Part shown: piece after piece, positions 25,021 to 34,468 of the stretch
How positions within the stretch are numbered: the stretch's first letter is position 1
How the letters are laid out: every line of letters starts with the position of its first letter
Origin: Neobacillus niacini NBRC 15566
Lineage (GTDB): Bacteria > Bacillota > Bacilli > Bacillales > Cytobacillaceae
Assembly: GCF_001591505.1 (NCBI RefSeq)
Contig: NZ_BCVA01000002.1
Coordinates: 186,001 to 250,000, forward strand
Reading direction: 5' to 3'
DNA: 64,000 nt
Made by a program: the position numbers and the translations under genes
Notes under the pieces: generated by a model
Databases searched by the model: none
Told to the model about the DNA's origin: nothing
What the model saw: only the letters and a program-made list of their open reading frames with translations

Positions 25021-25926
25021 ATGAAACTTGGCATTATTGGTGCTGGTTCTATTGGATTATTAGTCGCATCGTACTTAAGCAATGCTTTCTCTGTCACGCT
25101 TTATACTAAAACAAGCGAACAAGCAGAAATCATTAATCAACACGGGATATATCTGCAAGAAGGTTCTGTACAAAGAAAAGTAAGTGTTCGTGCCCTTCCT
25201 ATTTCCAAATGGGCAGGAATAGAAGAGATAACCATTATTGCCGTCAAACAATATCAAATTCACTCTATAATAAATCAGATAATAAGCCTGAAGATGATTC
25301 CTCAGACCCTATTATTTTTACAAAACGGAATGAGTCATCTTACATTACTTAAAAATATTCCTGCGACTAATATTTTTGTTGGATCCGTTGAGCATGGGGC
25401 CAGTAAAGTTAATACATATACGGTTTCTCACAATGGTAAGGGAGCCATTAATGTTGCTCTATATAAAGGTAATGTTGACGGAATAAAGGAGTTTGCTGAG
25501 GTTTGTACTTCTATTCGTTTCCCTATGACCCTGAAAGACGATTATTATACTATGCTGATAAATAAATTAATTACAAATGCCATCATCAATCCTTTAACTG
25601 CAATTCTTCAAGTCAATAATGGTGAATTAATCAAAAACACCTTCTATTTTGCTGCGGTCAAAAAACTGTTTCTAGAAATCTCATTTATACTAAATCTAGA
25701 AGATCCTATTAAAAGATTTAGAGATGTGTTGAGAATATGTAAAAAAACAGGTGATAATAGGTCATCTATGCTAAAAGACTTAGAGGCTGGGAGAAGGACA
25801 GAAATTGATGCGATACTTGGCTTTTTGATAGAGGAAGCTCAGCTTCAACAAAAAACAGCAACGAACATTGAAAGCTATTATTATTTAATCAAAGGGAAAG
25901 AAAAGGATTGGAGGAGCAGCAATTGA
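25021..25926 (+). CDS. 2-dehydropantoate 2-reductase (YlbQ type)
   Basis: A ketopantoate reductase (ApbA/PanE family), which makes pantoate for CoA synthesis with NADPH. It has 301 aa. The Rossmann start MKLGIIGAGSIGLLVASYL shows the GxGxxG dinucleotide site. The catalytic Lys is in KDDYYTMLINKLITNAIINPLTAIL (about 174-198, the NKL Lys) and a Glu follows in the C-terminal domain. The position equals ylbQ of B. subtilis, which has a second paralog (panE), so physiological role is not certain. ATG 25021 has GGGTGG upstream. The stop overlaps the start of the next gene. Confidence 0.88.
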   Translation: MKLGIIGAGSIGLLVASYLSNAFSVTLYTKTSEQAEIINQHGIYLQEGSVQRKVSVRALPISKWAGIEEITIIAVKQYQIHSIINQIISLKMIPQTLLFLQNGMSHLTLLKNIPATNIFVGSVEHGASKVNTYTVSHNGKGAINVALYKGNVDGIKEFAEVCTSIRFPMTLKDDYYTMLINKLITNAIINPLTAILQVNNGELIKNTFYFAAVKKLFLEISFILNLEDPIKRFRDVLRICKKTGDNRSSMLKDLEAGRRTEIDAILGFLIEEAQLQQKTATNIESYYYLIKGKEKDWRSSN

Positions 25927-26315
25927 GTTCATTTATCTCATCGATTATTACTATTTTCTTAACTGTACCTCTTCTAGGTTTTATAATGATTTATGTATTA
26001 AATAAGTTATTAACTAAAAACACTCGAAAGTCTTTTCATAAAGCGTTGGACTACTCAACGCTACTCTTTATCGTGGCTGTTCACTTTTTGTTACTAACCA
26101 TTTGGGGCAAATCATTTTTTGGGCTGATTTTGCTAATCTTACTTGTCATTGCCATGATATTCGTAGTCATACATTGGAAGATAAAAGGTGAAATTATATT
26201 GGCAAAGGTTTTTAAAGGGTTTTGGCGATTTAATTTTCTTATCTTCTTTTTAGCCTATGTATCCCTAACTATATTTGGCATACTGCAAAGTGCATTAACT
26301 TTTACATTTTCTTAA
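25923..26315 (+). CDS. DUF3397 membrane protein
   Basis: A 130-aa protein with four hydrophobic helices (about residues 5-28, 42-60, 63-82, 102-126) and short basic loops, matching the DUF3397 family by layout and position in Bacillus before bshC. Function unknown. The TTG start overlaps the upstream stop as TTGA and has GGAGGAGC 6 nt before it, so it is translationally coupled to the reductase gene. Confidence 0.8.
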   Translation: MSSFISSIITIFLTVPLLGFIMIYVLNKLLTKNTRKSFHKALDYSTLLFIVAVHFLLLTIWGKSFFGLILLILLVIAMIFVVIHWKIKGEIILAKVFKGFWRFNFLIFFLAYVSLTIFGILQSALTFTFS

Positions 26316-26394
26316 GCAAAGATTTTTTTTATTAGAGCAGATGATGCTATACTCATATGGAATGAATATGGTTGATCAGAAAGGAAGTACTTAA

Positions 26395-28029
26395 ATGGAG
26401 ATTTTAAATCTCTCATTGTCAGCAACGAATCGATTTGCTTCAAATTATTTAGAACAATCCTCTGATGTTCTGCCTTTTTTTCATTATCGGTTTAATGACT
26501 TTGCCGAAGATCAGAAGAGATTAGACGAATTAAGCAATCGACACTTTCCACGGGAAAAAGTAGCTGGTCACATAGAGAAATTTATGGAACGTTTTCCATC
26601 ATCAGAAGAAGTGAAGAATTCACTCGCAAAACTAAAACAATCGAATAGTGTAGTAGTTATTGGCGGTCAACAAGCAGGTATCCTTACAGGACCTCTTTAT
26701 TCGATACATAAGATAATCTCCATTATTAAATTAGCAGAGCAAAAAGAGAAGCAGCTTGGTGTACCAGTCATTCCTGTATTCTGGATAGCTGGAGAAGACC
26801 ATGATTTTCATGAAGTAAATCATGTGTTTATGCCCGTAGAGCAAAGAGTAGATAAATGGTCCTACCCAGAAATGGTTAAGCAAAAGAAAATGGTATCAGA
26901 TGTCACCCTTAACAAAGATGTGTGCCGAGAGTGGGTCATTAATGTAATAGAAAACTTTGGTGAGACCAATCATACAAAGCAGCTAATCAATTTCGCAGAA
27001 GAAACCTTACGTGATTCTTCAACGTTTGTTGAATTTTTTGCTAACATTGTAATGGAGCTCTTTAAGGATTATGGATTATTAATTGTAGACTCAGGTGATC
27101 GCCAGTTCCGTCTCTTGCAAACAGAGAAATTCGCTCAACAAATTGAGCAGCATAAGGAAATTACCAATTATCTGCTTGAACAACAAAGTATTATAGGTAA
27201 AAAGGGTTATCCAATCACAATTGATTCCAATGAAAATGCAGCCAATTTGTTTTATTACAATCCAAAATCAAATGAAAGAATTTTGCTTGAATATGATTCA
27301 GAAAGAAATGTTTTTGTGGGGAAAAGTGGAGCTGTATCCTTTACAAAAGAAGAACTAATGGAGATTGCCTATCAAGACCCGGCAAAACTAAGTAATAATG
27401 TGGTGACACGGCCCTTAATGCAAGAATGGCTATTCCCAACACTGGCATTTATTGCTGGTCCGGGAGAAATCTCTTATTGGGCTGAATTGAAGCTTGTTTT
27501 TGAACATTTTAAAATAAGTATGCCTCCGATTGTACCAAGGTTAAATATAACCTTGGTGGAGAGAGCGGTTGAAAGTGATATTCATGAGCTAAACCTAGAA
27601 CTATCCCAGGTATTGAGCAGGGGAACTGTGGAAGAGAGAAACCAATATCTAGAATCAATCAAGGATAAAGAGGTTTCTGAACTATTTTCTACACTGAAAT
27701 CGCAGTTATTACAGCAGTATGACCTTATTGAAAGAAAAACCAACCAGCTTGATAAAAGTTTGCTGCCGCTAGTAAAGAAGAATGAAACCTATTTATTAAA
27801 GCAGATTGGATTTATGGAAACGAAGCTGGAGGAATCAGTACAATCAAAGTACAATGTCATTCTTAGTAAGTTTAATCGTATTGATTTATCACTGCGGCCT
27901 GATGGATTTCCGCAAGAGCGGGTTTGGAACATTTTCTATTATTTAAATCAGTATGGAACAAGTTTTATTGAAGAAATAATGAAACTTGAGTTTGTATTTG
28001 ACGGACAGCATAAGGTTATAAAACTTTAA
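26395..28029 (+). CDS. bshC: bacillithiol biosynthesis cysteine-adding enzyme BshC
   Basis: The last step of bacillithiol synthesis: cysteine is joined to GlcN-malate, giving the main low-molecular-weight thiol of bacilli. It has 544 aa (B. subtilis about 539). A Rossmann-like core is seen with VVVIGGQQAGILTGPLYSIHKIISIIKLA (about 84-112) and IPVFWIAGEDHDFHEVNH (about 122-139), and a C-terminal coiled coil (about 395-480) used for dimerisation. The gene lies just upstream of mraZ, as in other Bacillus, and ends in two tandem terminators. Confidence 0.95.
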   Translation: MEILNLSLSATNRFASNYLEQSSDVLPFFHYRFNDFAEDQKRLDELSNRHFPREKVAGHIEKFMERFPSSEEVKNSLAKLKQSNSVVVIGGQQAGILTGPLYSIHKIISIIKLAEQKEKQLGVPVIPVFWIAGEDHDFHEVNHVFMPVEQRVDKWSYPEMVKQKKMVSDVTLNKDVCREWVINVIENFGETNHTKQLINFAEETLRDSSTFVEFFANIVMELFKDYGLLIVDSGDRQFRLLQTEKFAQQIEQHKEITNYLLEQQSIIGKKGYPITIDSNENAANLFYYNPKSNERILLEYDSERNVFVGKSGAVSFTKEELMEIAYQDPAKLSNNVVTRPLMQEWLFPTLAFIAGPGEISYWAELKLVFEHFKISMPPIVPRLNITLVERAVESDIHELNLELSQVLSRGTVEERNQYLESIKDKEVSELFSTLKSQLLQQYDLIERKTNQLDKSLLPLVKKNETYLLKQIGFMETKLEESVQSKYNVILSKFNRIDLSLRPDGFPQERVWNIFYYLNQYGTSFIEEIMKLEFVFDGQHKVIKL

Positions 28030-28033
28030 GGGA

Positions 28034-28098
28034 GACTTCACCGATGGTGAAGTTTCTTTTTTTTTGGATCTTCACCGAGAGTGAAGATCCATTTTTTT
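28034..28098 (+). terminator. two tandem terminators after bshC
   Basis: The first is ACTTCACC (28035-28042)/GGTGAAGT (28046-28053) followed by TTCTTTTTTTTT. The second is GGATCTTCAC (28066-28075)/GTGAAGATCC (28081-28090) followed by ATTTTTTT. Both contain CTTCACCGA...GTGAAG, so one may be a copy of the other. Confidence 0.93.
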
Positions 28099-28158
28099 GA
28101 AAAAATTTAGTGCAAAAAAAGGATTTAGGCAACTGCGAAAAGAATAATTTAAAAATAG

Positions 28159-28182
28159 GTGGAGGAAAGTGGGGGAATGTGG
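28159..28182 (+). promoter_or_regulatory. probable MraZ operator: three GTGG direct repeats at 10-bp spacing
   Basis: GTGG occurs at 28159-28162, 28169-28172 and 28179-28182, exactly one helical turn apart, with similar flanks (GGTGGAGGAA, AGTGGGGGAA, TGTGGTACAT). MraZ of other bacteria binds short G-rich direct repeats (such as TGGGN separated by 5 nt) in front of its own gene. This array lies 33 bp upstream of mraZ. Confidence 0.78.
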
Positions 28183-28214
28183 TACATTTTAAATAGAAAG
28201 TGGGGGTACCGGGT

Positions 28215-28646
28215 ATGTTTATGGGTGAATACCATCATAGCATTGATAATAAGGGCCGGATGATTGTGCCTTCCAAATTCCGCGAAGAGCTTGGAGAAAT
28301 GTTTATCATCACACGCGGTTTGGATCAATGTCTGTTTGGTTACCCATTATCGGAGTGGGCAGTTATCGAAGACAAACTTAAAGGTCTGCCTCTGACAAAA
28401 AAAGACGCCCGTGCATTCACCCGATTCTTCTTTTCAGGTGCAACAGAGAGCGAACTAGATAAACAAGGAAGAATTAATATTCCAGCACCATTACTTCAGT
28501 ATGCAAAACTAGAAAAAGAATGTGTAGTTTTAGGAGTGTCCAATCGGATTGAAATTTGGAGCAAACAGATTTGGGAAGACTATTTCGCAGAATCTGAAGA
28601 ATCTTTTGCCGAAATTGCAGAAAATATGATTGGTTTTGATATATAA
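28215..28646 (+). CDS. mraZ: transcriptional regulator MraZ
   Basis: A ring-forming DNA-binding regulator of the division and cell wall cluster, acting on its own promoter region. It has 143 aa with two AbrB-like MraZ repeats: [26 protein letters not shown] (1-26) and [25 protein letters not shown] (about 75-99), each with the DxxGR motif. ATG 28215 follows GGGGG by 8 nt; an in-frame GTG at 28200 adds only five unlikely residues. First gene of the dcw cluster. Confidence 0.96.
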   Translation: MFMGEYHHSIDNKGRMIVPSKFREELGEMFIITRGLDQCLFGYPLSEWAVIEDKLKGLPLTKKDARAFTRFFFSGATESELDKQGRINIPAPLLQYAKLEKECVVLGVSNRIEIWSKQIWEDYFAESEESFAEIAENMIGFDI

Positions 28647-28706
28647 TGGACAAGTTATTCTATTATAACTCCGTTTTATATCGTTCGATTGGAAAAGGTG
28701 ATAATG

Positions 28707-29639
28707 ATGTTTGAACATACAACTGTGTTACTAAATGAAGCTGTTAACGGATTGAATATTAAACCTGACGGCATTTATGTTGATTGTACATTAGGCGGGG
28801 CGGGACATAGTTCCCTGATACTTTCAAAACTTACTGACAATGGGAAATTGTTTGCCTTTGATCAAGACGAAGTAGCTATTGCCAATGCAAAAGAGAAATT
28901 GTCCGTTTACGGTGAGCAGCTAACAATAATCAAGAGCAATTTCTTATACCTTAAGGAAGAGCTGGAACGGCTTGGGATCGATAAGGTGGACGGGGTCCTT
29001 TATGACCTTGGTGTTTCCTCTCCTCAATTAGATACTCCAGAAAGAGGATTCAGTTATCATCATGACGCACCGCTGGACATGAGGATGGACAATGATGCGG
29101 ATATTTCGGCCTATGATGTTATTAACCATTGGTCTTACGAGGATTTAGTTAGGATCTTTTTTCGCTATGGTGAAGAGAAATTCTCTAAGCAGATTGCTCG
29201 AAAAATAGAGGCTAGAAGAGATATTAAGCCAATTGAGACCACCTTTGAGTTGGTTGAACTTATTAAGGAAGGGATTCCTGCACCAGCCAGAAGAAAGGGC
29301 GGACATCCGGCTAAACGAATATTTCAAGCGGTAAGAATTGCTGTAAATGATGAATTAGCGGTTTTTGAGAAGTCTTTACAAAAAGCAATTGATATTCTTA
29401 ACCCAGAAGGAAGAATTAGTGTTATTACCTTCCATTCTTTAGAAGACCGGATTTGTAAGGCGTCGTTCAAAAAGGCAAGTGAAACACCAGACTTACCGCA
29501 TGGCTTACCTGTGATCCCTGAAGAATTTAAGCCGATTTTAAAGCTCATTACCAGAAAACCTATTCTTCCTTCAGAAGAAGAATTAGAACATAATAATCGT
29601 GCTCGATCTGCGAAATTGCGGATTGCGGAAAAACTATAA
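28707..29639 (+). CDS. rsmH: 16S rRNA (cytosine1402-N4)-methyltransferase RsmH
   Basis: It methylates N4 of C1402 in the ribosomal P site, tuning initiation fidelity. It has 310 aa. The start [35 protein letters not shown] includes SAM motif I ([11 protein letters not shown]). Further blocks are [52 protein letters not shown], and [18 protein letters not shown] 28707 sits 6 nt after AAGGTG. The gene is in the standard mraZ-rsmH-ftsL order. Confidence 0.97.
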   Translation: MFEHTTVLLNEAVNGLNIKPDGIYVDCTLGGAGHSSLILSKLTDNGKLFAFDQDEVAIANAKEKLSVYGEQLTIIKSNFLYLKEELERLGIDKVDGVLYDLGVSSPQLDTPERGFSYHHDAPLDMRMDNDADISAYDVINHWSYEDLVRIFFRYGEEKFSKQIARKIEARRDIKPIETTFELVELIKEGIPAPARRKGGHPAKRIFQAVRIAVNDELAVFEKSLQKAIDILNPEGRISVITFHSLEDRICKASFKKASETPDLPHGLPVIPEEFKPILKLITRKPILPSEEELEHNNRARSAKLRIAEKL

Positions 29640-29675
29640 ATAGAAATAAAAAAATATCTATGTGGAGGGGAAAGA

Positions 29676-30035
29676 ATGAGTAATCTTGCCAGGAAATTTC
29701 AGCAACAACAGCAAGTAGAACGGACAGTACAGGAACAAAGTATTGTAAAAACAAAAAAGCACTGGCTTACACCTGGGGAGAAAATAATCGGAGTAGTATT
29801 TACAGGGCTGGTTTGTTTTGGTGCCGTCCATCTCATCTCGAATCAAGCGGAAATTTACCAGGTGAACAAGGAAATTCAGGAGGTTCAAACCTCCATTAAT
29901 GAGATCCAAAAGGTAAATAATGATTTGCAGGTACAAGTTAGTGAGCTTAGCACGTATGAACGGATATGGGAAAAAGCAAAAGAAATGGGACTTGTTTTAA
30001 ACGAAAATAACGTCAAGGTTGTGCACGAGAAATGA
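29676..30035 (+). CDS. ftsL: cell division protein FtsL
   Basis: A bitopic divisome protein that forms a complex with DivIC and DivIB and activates PBP2B/FtsW. It has 119 aa: a polar Gln-rich cytoplasmic tail (to about 36), one transmembrane helix (about 38-58, IIGVVFTGLVCFGAVHLI) and an extracytoplasmic leucine-zipper-like coiled coil (about 60-100). Its stop overlaps the pbpB start (ATGA), so translation is coupled. Confidence 0.93.
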   Translation: MSNLARKFQQQQQVERTVQEQSIVKTKKHWLTPGEKIIGVVFTGLVCFGAVHLISNQAEIYQVNKEIQEVQTSINEIQKVNNDLQVQVSELSTYERIWEKAKEMGLVLNENNVKVVHEK

Positions 30036-32263
30036 ACAAGAAACAGCCATATATGAATGTCGGGGCAGCCGGATTGTTTGCATTATTCGGCCTGCTCTTT
30101 TTTATATTGCTTTTTAGATATTTCTCGATTCAGATTACCGGTGAGGTCGGCTCACAGCCTCTAGCAGCAAAAGCCCAGCAAAAATACAGCAGAACAGGAA
30201 GTTTAGAATCGGTTAGAGGAGTTATATATGACCAAAAAGGGGAAGTTATTGCGGAGGATACAACCTCTTATACATTAATTGCAATTTTAGATAAAAAAAT
30301 GACAACTAACCCAAAAAATCCAAACCATGTGACGGATCCTCAAAAAACAGCAAATGAATTGGCTAAAATTTTAAATATGAAAGAATCCGAGATTTATAGC
30401 ATTTTAACCAAAGACCAATTTCAGGTTGAATTTGGAAAAGCGGGCAGGGACATATCACATCAAACGAAAAAAGAAATAGAGGCACTTAAGCTGCCAGGAA
30501 TTACGTTTAAACGCGACTCGAAAAGATTCTACCCAAATGGAATCTTTGCCTCACACCTCGTTGGTTATGCAGACAGAATTGACGAGCCTGACGGAACCTA
30601 TAATTATGTGGGGAAAATGGGGATTGAAAAAACGTTAGATAAAGAGTTAACAGGCAAAGATGGAAAAATTAATTATGAAAGTGATTTATGGGGATACTTG
30701 CTTCCAAATGGAGAACAGAAGGTTACTCCAGCTCAAAATGGAAATGATGTGTACTTAACGATTGACAAGAAAATTCAAACCTTTTTAGAAGACGCTATGA
30801 ACAAAGTGGTTGATGAATATAAACCAGCAAAAATCATTGCGATAGTGGCTGATCCAAAAACAGGTAACATCTTAGCGATGGGACAGAGACCTTCCTTTCA
30901 CCCTAAAACAAAGGAAGGAATTGATAACAGCTGGCACAATGAAGCAATCGAAACTTCTTTTGAGCCTGGTTCCACGATGAAGATTTTTACGCTTGCTGCG
31001 GCAATTGAAGAAAATAAATTTAATCCTAATGATCTCTTTCAGTCTGGTTCTTATAAAGTTACATCAAAAGACAAGCCGATACATGATCACAAGAGATCCG
31101 GCTGGGGAATGATATCATATCTTGAGGGAGTTCAGCGCTCTTCGAATGTTGCTTTTGCGAAAATAGCTAATGAACTTTTAGGGTTTGATAAGTTTCGTGA
31201 ATATTTGACTAAATTTGGATTTGATAGCCCGACCGGGATTGACTTGCCTGCAGAGACCACAGGGAAAATTCAATTTAATTGGCCGATAGAAAAAGCAACC
31301 ACCGCATATGGACAGGGGACTGCGATTACACCTATTCAGCAAATTCAAGCGATGACGGCAATTGCTAACAATGGGAAAATGATGAAGCCGCAAGTAATTG
31401 ATAAAATTGTCAGTCACGACACTGGTGAAGTAATTAGAGATGTAACACCTGAGGTTGTTTCGACACCTATCTCAGCTGAAACCGCGAAAGAGGTCCGTGA
31501 TATTCTTGAGACCGTTGTGACAAATAAGGAAAAGGGTACGGGGACTCGATATCAGATTGATGGCTATAGTGTTGCTGGGAAAACAGGAACAGCAAGTATC
31601 CCTGATCCAAAAGGCGGCTATTTAACTGGACAGAAAGATTATATCTTTTCATTCTTAGGTATGGCACCAAAAGATGACCCGAAGTTAATTGTATACGTTG
31701 CTGTCCAACAACCCGAAATAGATCATTATTCCATGGGTTCGATACCAGTTTCATTGGTTTTCAATCCTGTGATGAAAAATAGTTTACAGTATTTAAATAT
31801 TCAGCCTTCACAACAAGAAAAGGCTTCAACTACAAATCTTGCTGCTTTAGTTGGTCAAGGTGTTTCAAAAACAGTTAAACAACTTGAGGAATCGGGTCTA
31901 GATGTAGTGGTACTAGGAAAAGGTGAAAAAGTCACAGGTCAGCTTCCTGCACCTGGGACTAACGTACTTGAAGGTGAAAAAATAATAATCCAAAGTGGTG
32001 GGAAACTGACAGCACCGGATATGACAGGATGGTCACTTAGAGATGTAATGAAGGTTGCAAAAGTATCTGGAATGAAGCTAAATTCTACAGGCAGTGGTTA
32101 TGTTGTTAAGCAAAATATTAAAGAAGGTGCTGCTTTAAAAAAGGGAGATTTTCTCATCGTTGATTTCAAAACAACGGAAGAAAAGCTAGAATTGGAAGCA
32201 AAAGAAGCCGAGGAAAACACCGAAGCACCTGAAGAAGAATTAGAGAATCTCCCAAGGGAGTAA
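30032..32263 (+). CDS. pbpB: penicillin-binding protein 2B (divisome transpeptidase) with PASTA domains
   Basis: The essential class B transpeptidase that crosslinks septal peptidoglycan. It has 743 aa: an N-terminal anchor (about 11-32), a pedestal domain, a transpeptidase domain with active-site STMK (Ser about 314), SSN (about 370-372) and KTGTA (Lys about 517), then two C-terminal PASTA repeats (about 596-715) and an acidic tail. It follows ftsL with a 4-nt overlap. SpoVD, next, is its sporulation paralog. Confidence 0.96.
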   Translation: MNKKQPYMNVGAAGLFALFGLLFFILLFRYFSIQITGEVGSQPLAAKAQQKYSRTGSLESVRGVIYDQKGEVIAEDTTSYTLIAILDKKMTTNPKNPNHVTDPQKTANELAKILNMKESEIYSILTKDQFQVEFGKAGRDISHQTKKEIEALKLPGITFKRDSKRFYPNGIFASHLVGYADRIDEPDGTYNYVGKMGIEKTLDKELTGKDGKINYESDLWGYLLPNGEQKVTPAQNGNDVYLTIDKKIQTFLEDAMNKVVDEYKPAKIIAIVADPKTGNILAMGQRPSFHPKTKEGIDNSWHNEAIETSFEPGSTMKIFTLAAAIEENKFNPNDLFQSGSYKVTSKDKPIHDHKRSGWGMISYLEGVQRSSNVAFAKIANELLGFDKFREYLTKFGFDSPTGIDLPAETTGKIQFNWPIEKATTAYGQGTAITPIQQIQAMTAIANNGKMMKPQVIDKIVSHDTGEVIRDVTPEVVSTPISAETAKEVRDILETVVTNKEKGTGTRYQIDGYSVAGKTGTASIPDPKGGYLTGQKDYIFSFLGMAPKDDPKLIVYVAVQQPEIDHYSMGSIPVSLVFNPVMKNSLQYLNIQPSQQEKASTTNLAALVGQGVSKTVKQLEESGLDVVVLGKGEKVTGQLPAPGTNVLEGEKIIIQSGGKLTAPDMTGWSLRDVMKVAKVSGMKLNSTGSGYVVKQNIKEGAALKKGDFLIVDFKTTEEKLELEAKEAEENTEAPEEELENLPRE

Positions 32264-32287
32264 TAGTAATAGACAATAGTAGTTACC

Positions 32288-32318
32288 GTTCTATTCGATA
32301 TAGTACAAGCATATAAAT
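32288..32318 (+). promoter_or_regulatory. possible sigma-E promoter of spoVD
   Basis: GTTCTATT (32288-32295), 14 bp, then CATATAAAT (32310-32318). The -10 is close to the sigma-E CATACAnT pattern and the -35 is partial. Mother-cell expression of spoVD is known in B. subtilis. Confidence 0.35.
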
Positions 32319-32350
32319 GAACGAGTAGGATAAAGGAGGCTCGTTCATTT
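32315..32350 (+). promoter_or_regulatory. leader hairpin carrying the spoVD ribosome binding site in its loop
   Basis: AAATGAACGAG (32315-32325) pairs perfectly with CTCGTTCATTT (32340-32350). The 14-nt loop holds AAAGGAGG (32332-32339). The right arm therefore lies between the Shine-Dalgarno and the ATG at 32352, and linear spacing is a long 12 nt. This should affect spoVD translation or mRNA stability. Confidence 0.75.
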
Positions 32351-32351
32351 T

Positions 32352-34271
32352 ATGCGTGTTTCAAATGTAACTGTCCGTAAAAGGTTAATGATTGCAATGT
32401 TCGTAGGAATTCTTATCTTTTTAATCATTGATGTCCGGCTTGGTTATGTGCAGTTTGTTCTAGGTGATAAGTTGACTGGTCAAGCAAAGGGTTCATGGAG
32501 CAGAAATATTCCATTTGAACCAAAGCGAGGCGAGATTATAGACCGTAATGGAGTACCATTAGCAACAAATATTAGTGCTCCGACTGTATATGTAATACCG
32601 AGACAGGTTAAGGACCCAGCAGCTACTTCTGAAAAACTGGCGGCAGTATTAAATATACCAAAAGAAAATGCATACCGGCAGATTACCCAGGGCGAATCCA
32701 TTGTGAGGATAAAAGAAGGTAGAAAAATCTCACATGAAAAAGCAAAAGAAATCAGGTCTTTGGGTCTTGAAGGGATATATATAGGAGAAGACTCAAAAAG
32801 GCATTATCCATTTGGAAGCTATCTTTCTCATGTTCTGGGATTTTCTGGAGTGGACAACCAAGGATTAATGGGATTAGAGCTCTATTACGATAAAGAGCTG
32901 AGCGGTGAAAGAGGCTCTGTTAAGTTTTATGCAAATGCTAAAGGTGAAAGAATGAATGACATGGCTGACGATTATGAAAAGCCAGTGGATGGTCTTGATT
33001 TAAAGCTTACAATCGATACAAAAATTCAAACCATTATTGAGAGAGAGCTTGATATTGCAGAGGCAACTTATAACCCAGATGGAATCATCGCAATTGCAAT
33101 GGATCCGAATAATGGGAAAATCTTAGGAATGTCCAGTCGTCCAACCTTTGATCCAGCTAATTTTCGGAACGTTCCACAAGAGGTGTACAATCGAAACCTT
33201 CCTGTATGGTCAAGCTATGAGCCTGGGTCGACCTTTAAGATTATCACCCTGGCAGCAGCATTACAGGAAGGTAAAGTTAATCTAGAAAAAGAACATTTTC
33301 ATGATTCAGGTTCCGTAGAAGTTGCAGGAGCAAGACTGAAATGCTGGAAAAGAGGCGGCCATGGAAGTCAATCCTTCCTTGAGGTCGTGCAGAATTCTTG
33401 TAACCCTGGTTTTGTAGAATTAGGGCAAAGATTAGGTAAGGATACTTTGTTTAAATATATAAAGGACTTTGGTTTTGGACAAAAAACTGGGATAGATTTA
33501 GCGGGCGAAGGCTCAGGGATATTGTTTAACTTAAATCGAGTGGGTCCTGTTGAATTAGCGACCACTGCATTTGGTCAAGGGGTATCGGTAACTCCTATTC
33601 AACAAGTTGCAGCAGTTGCAGCAGCGGTAAACGGAGGAACTCTCTATAAGCCGTATATTGCCCAAGAGTTAATAGATCCAGTGACGAAGGAAGTAGTTAT
33701 GAGAAATACTCCGATTGCAAAGAGAAAAGTAATATCTGAGGAAACCTCAAAAGAAATCCGTCATGCTCTTGAGACTGTAGTTGCTCAAGGTTCAGGATTT
33801 AGGGCATTTGTTGATTCCTATCGAATTGGCGGTAAGACGGGAACCGCTCAAAAAGCTCAAAACGGAAGATATTTAGAAAATAACTTTATCGTTTCATTTA
33901 TGGGGTTTGCCCCGGCAGATGACCCACAAATCATAGTGTATGTTGCGGTGGATAATCCAAAAGGCGGACTTATTTTCGGTGGAACTGTTGCCGCTCCAAT
34001 AGTCGGGAGTATTATGAAAGATGGGCTAATGGCGTTGGGAGTAGAACCTAGAAAAGATCAAATTGAAAAAGAAATCAAATGGCCTGATAAGCCTTTAATT
34101 ACCCTGCCTGATTTAACGGGTTTAACCAAATTAGAAATCACAGAACAATTGTTGAATCTTAAAATTGATGCAAGCGGTGAAGGCAATTTTGTGGTAAGAC
34201 AGTCCCCTGAAGCTGGTTCAAAGGTTAAAGAAGGATCAACTATTAGACTTTATTTTGATAAAGAAGAATAG
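32352..34271 (+). CDS. spoVD: sporulation-specific penicillin-binding protein SpoVD
   Basis: A class B transpeptidase required for spore cortex, acting in the outer forespore membrane with the SEDS protein SpoVE. It has 639 aa: an N-terminal anchor (about 11-30), pedestal, and a transpeptidase domain with STFK (Ser about 293), the SxN region QNSCNP and KTGTA (Lys about 495). A single PASTA domain lies at about 580-637. Two Cys near the active site (LKCWKRGG and NSCNP) fit the redox control of SpoVD by StoA described in B. subtilis. A hairpin spans its ribosome binding site. Confidence 0.95.
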   Translation: MRVSNVTVRKRLMIAMFVGILIFLIIDVRLGYVQFVLGDKLTGQAKGSWSRNIPFEPKRGEIIDRNGVPLATNISAPTVYVIPRQVKDPAATSEKLAAVLNIPKENAYRQITQGESIVRIKEGRKISHEKAKEIRSLGLEGIYIGEDSKRHYPFGSYLSHVLGFSGVDNQGLMGLELYYDKELSGERGSVKFYANAKGERMNDMADDYEKPVDGLDLKLTIDTKIQTIIERELDIAEATYNPDGIIAIAMDPNNGKILGMSSRPTFDPANFRNVPQEVYNRNLPVWSSYEPGSTFKIITLAAALQEGKVNLEKEHFHDSGSVEVAGARLKCWKRGGHGSQSFLEVVQNSCNPGFVELGQRLGKDTLFKYIKDFGFGQKTGIDLAGEGSGILFNLNRVGPVELATTAFGQGVSVTPIQQVAAVAAAVNGGTLYKPYIAQELIDPVTKEVVMRNTPIAKRKVISEETSKEIRHALETVVAQGSGFRAFVDSYRIGGKTGTAQKAQNGRYLENNFIVSFMGFAPADDPQIIVYVAVDNPKGGLIFGGTVAAPIVGSIMKDGLMALGVEPRKDQIEKEIKWPDKPLITLPDLTGLTKLEITEQLLNLKIDASGEGNFVVRQSPEAGSKVKEGSTIRLYFDKEE

Positions 34272-34295
34272 AGGAATAGTTAATTCAATTTGTGT

Positions 34296-34331
34296 CAGGC
34301 GGCCGGAATGATTTCCGCCGCCTGTTCTTTT
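34296..34331 (+). terminator. terminator after spoVD
   Basis: CAGGCGGC (34296-34303) pairs with GCCGCCTG (34317-34324), the stem continuing with one bulge, then TTCTTTT. Confidence 0.85.
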
Positions 34332-34468
34332 GAAAAAAATGAAGTAGAATCTCAAGTATAATGGCATTCTACTGTGTTTTGCTGTAAAATAAGGTGAATC
34401 TTTTATAAGGTAAATATTTTGTGTGAAAAATGGTAACTTTCTAAAGGCAAGAGAGGATTTGAATATAT

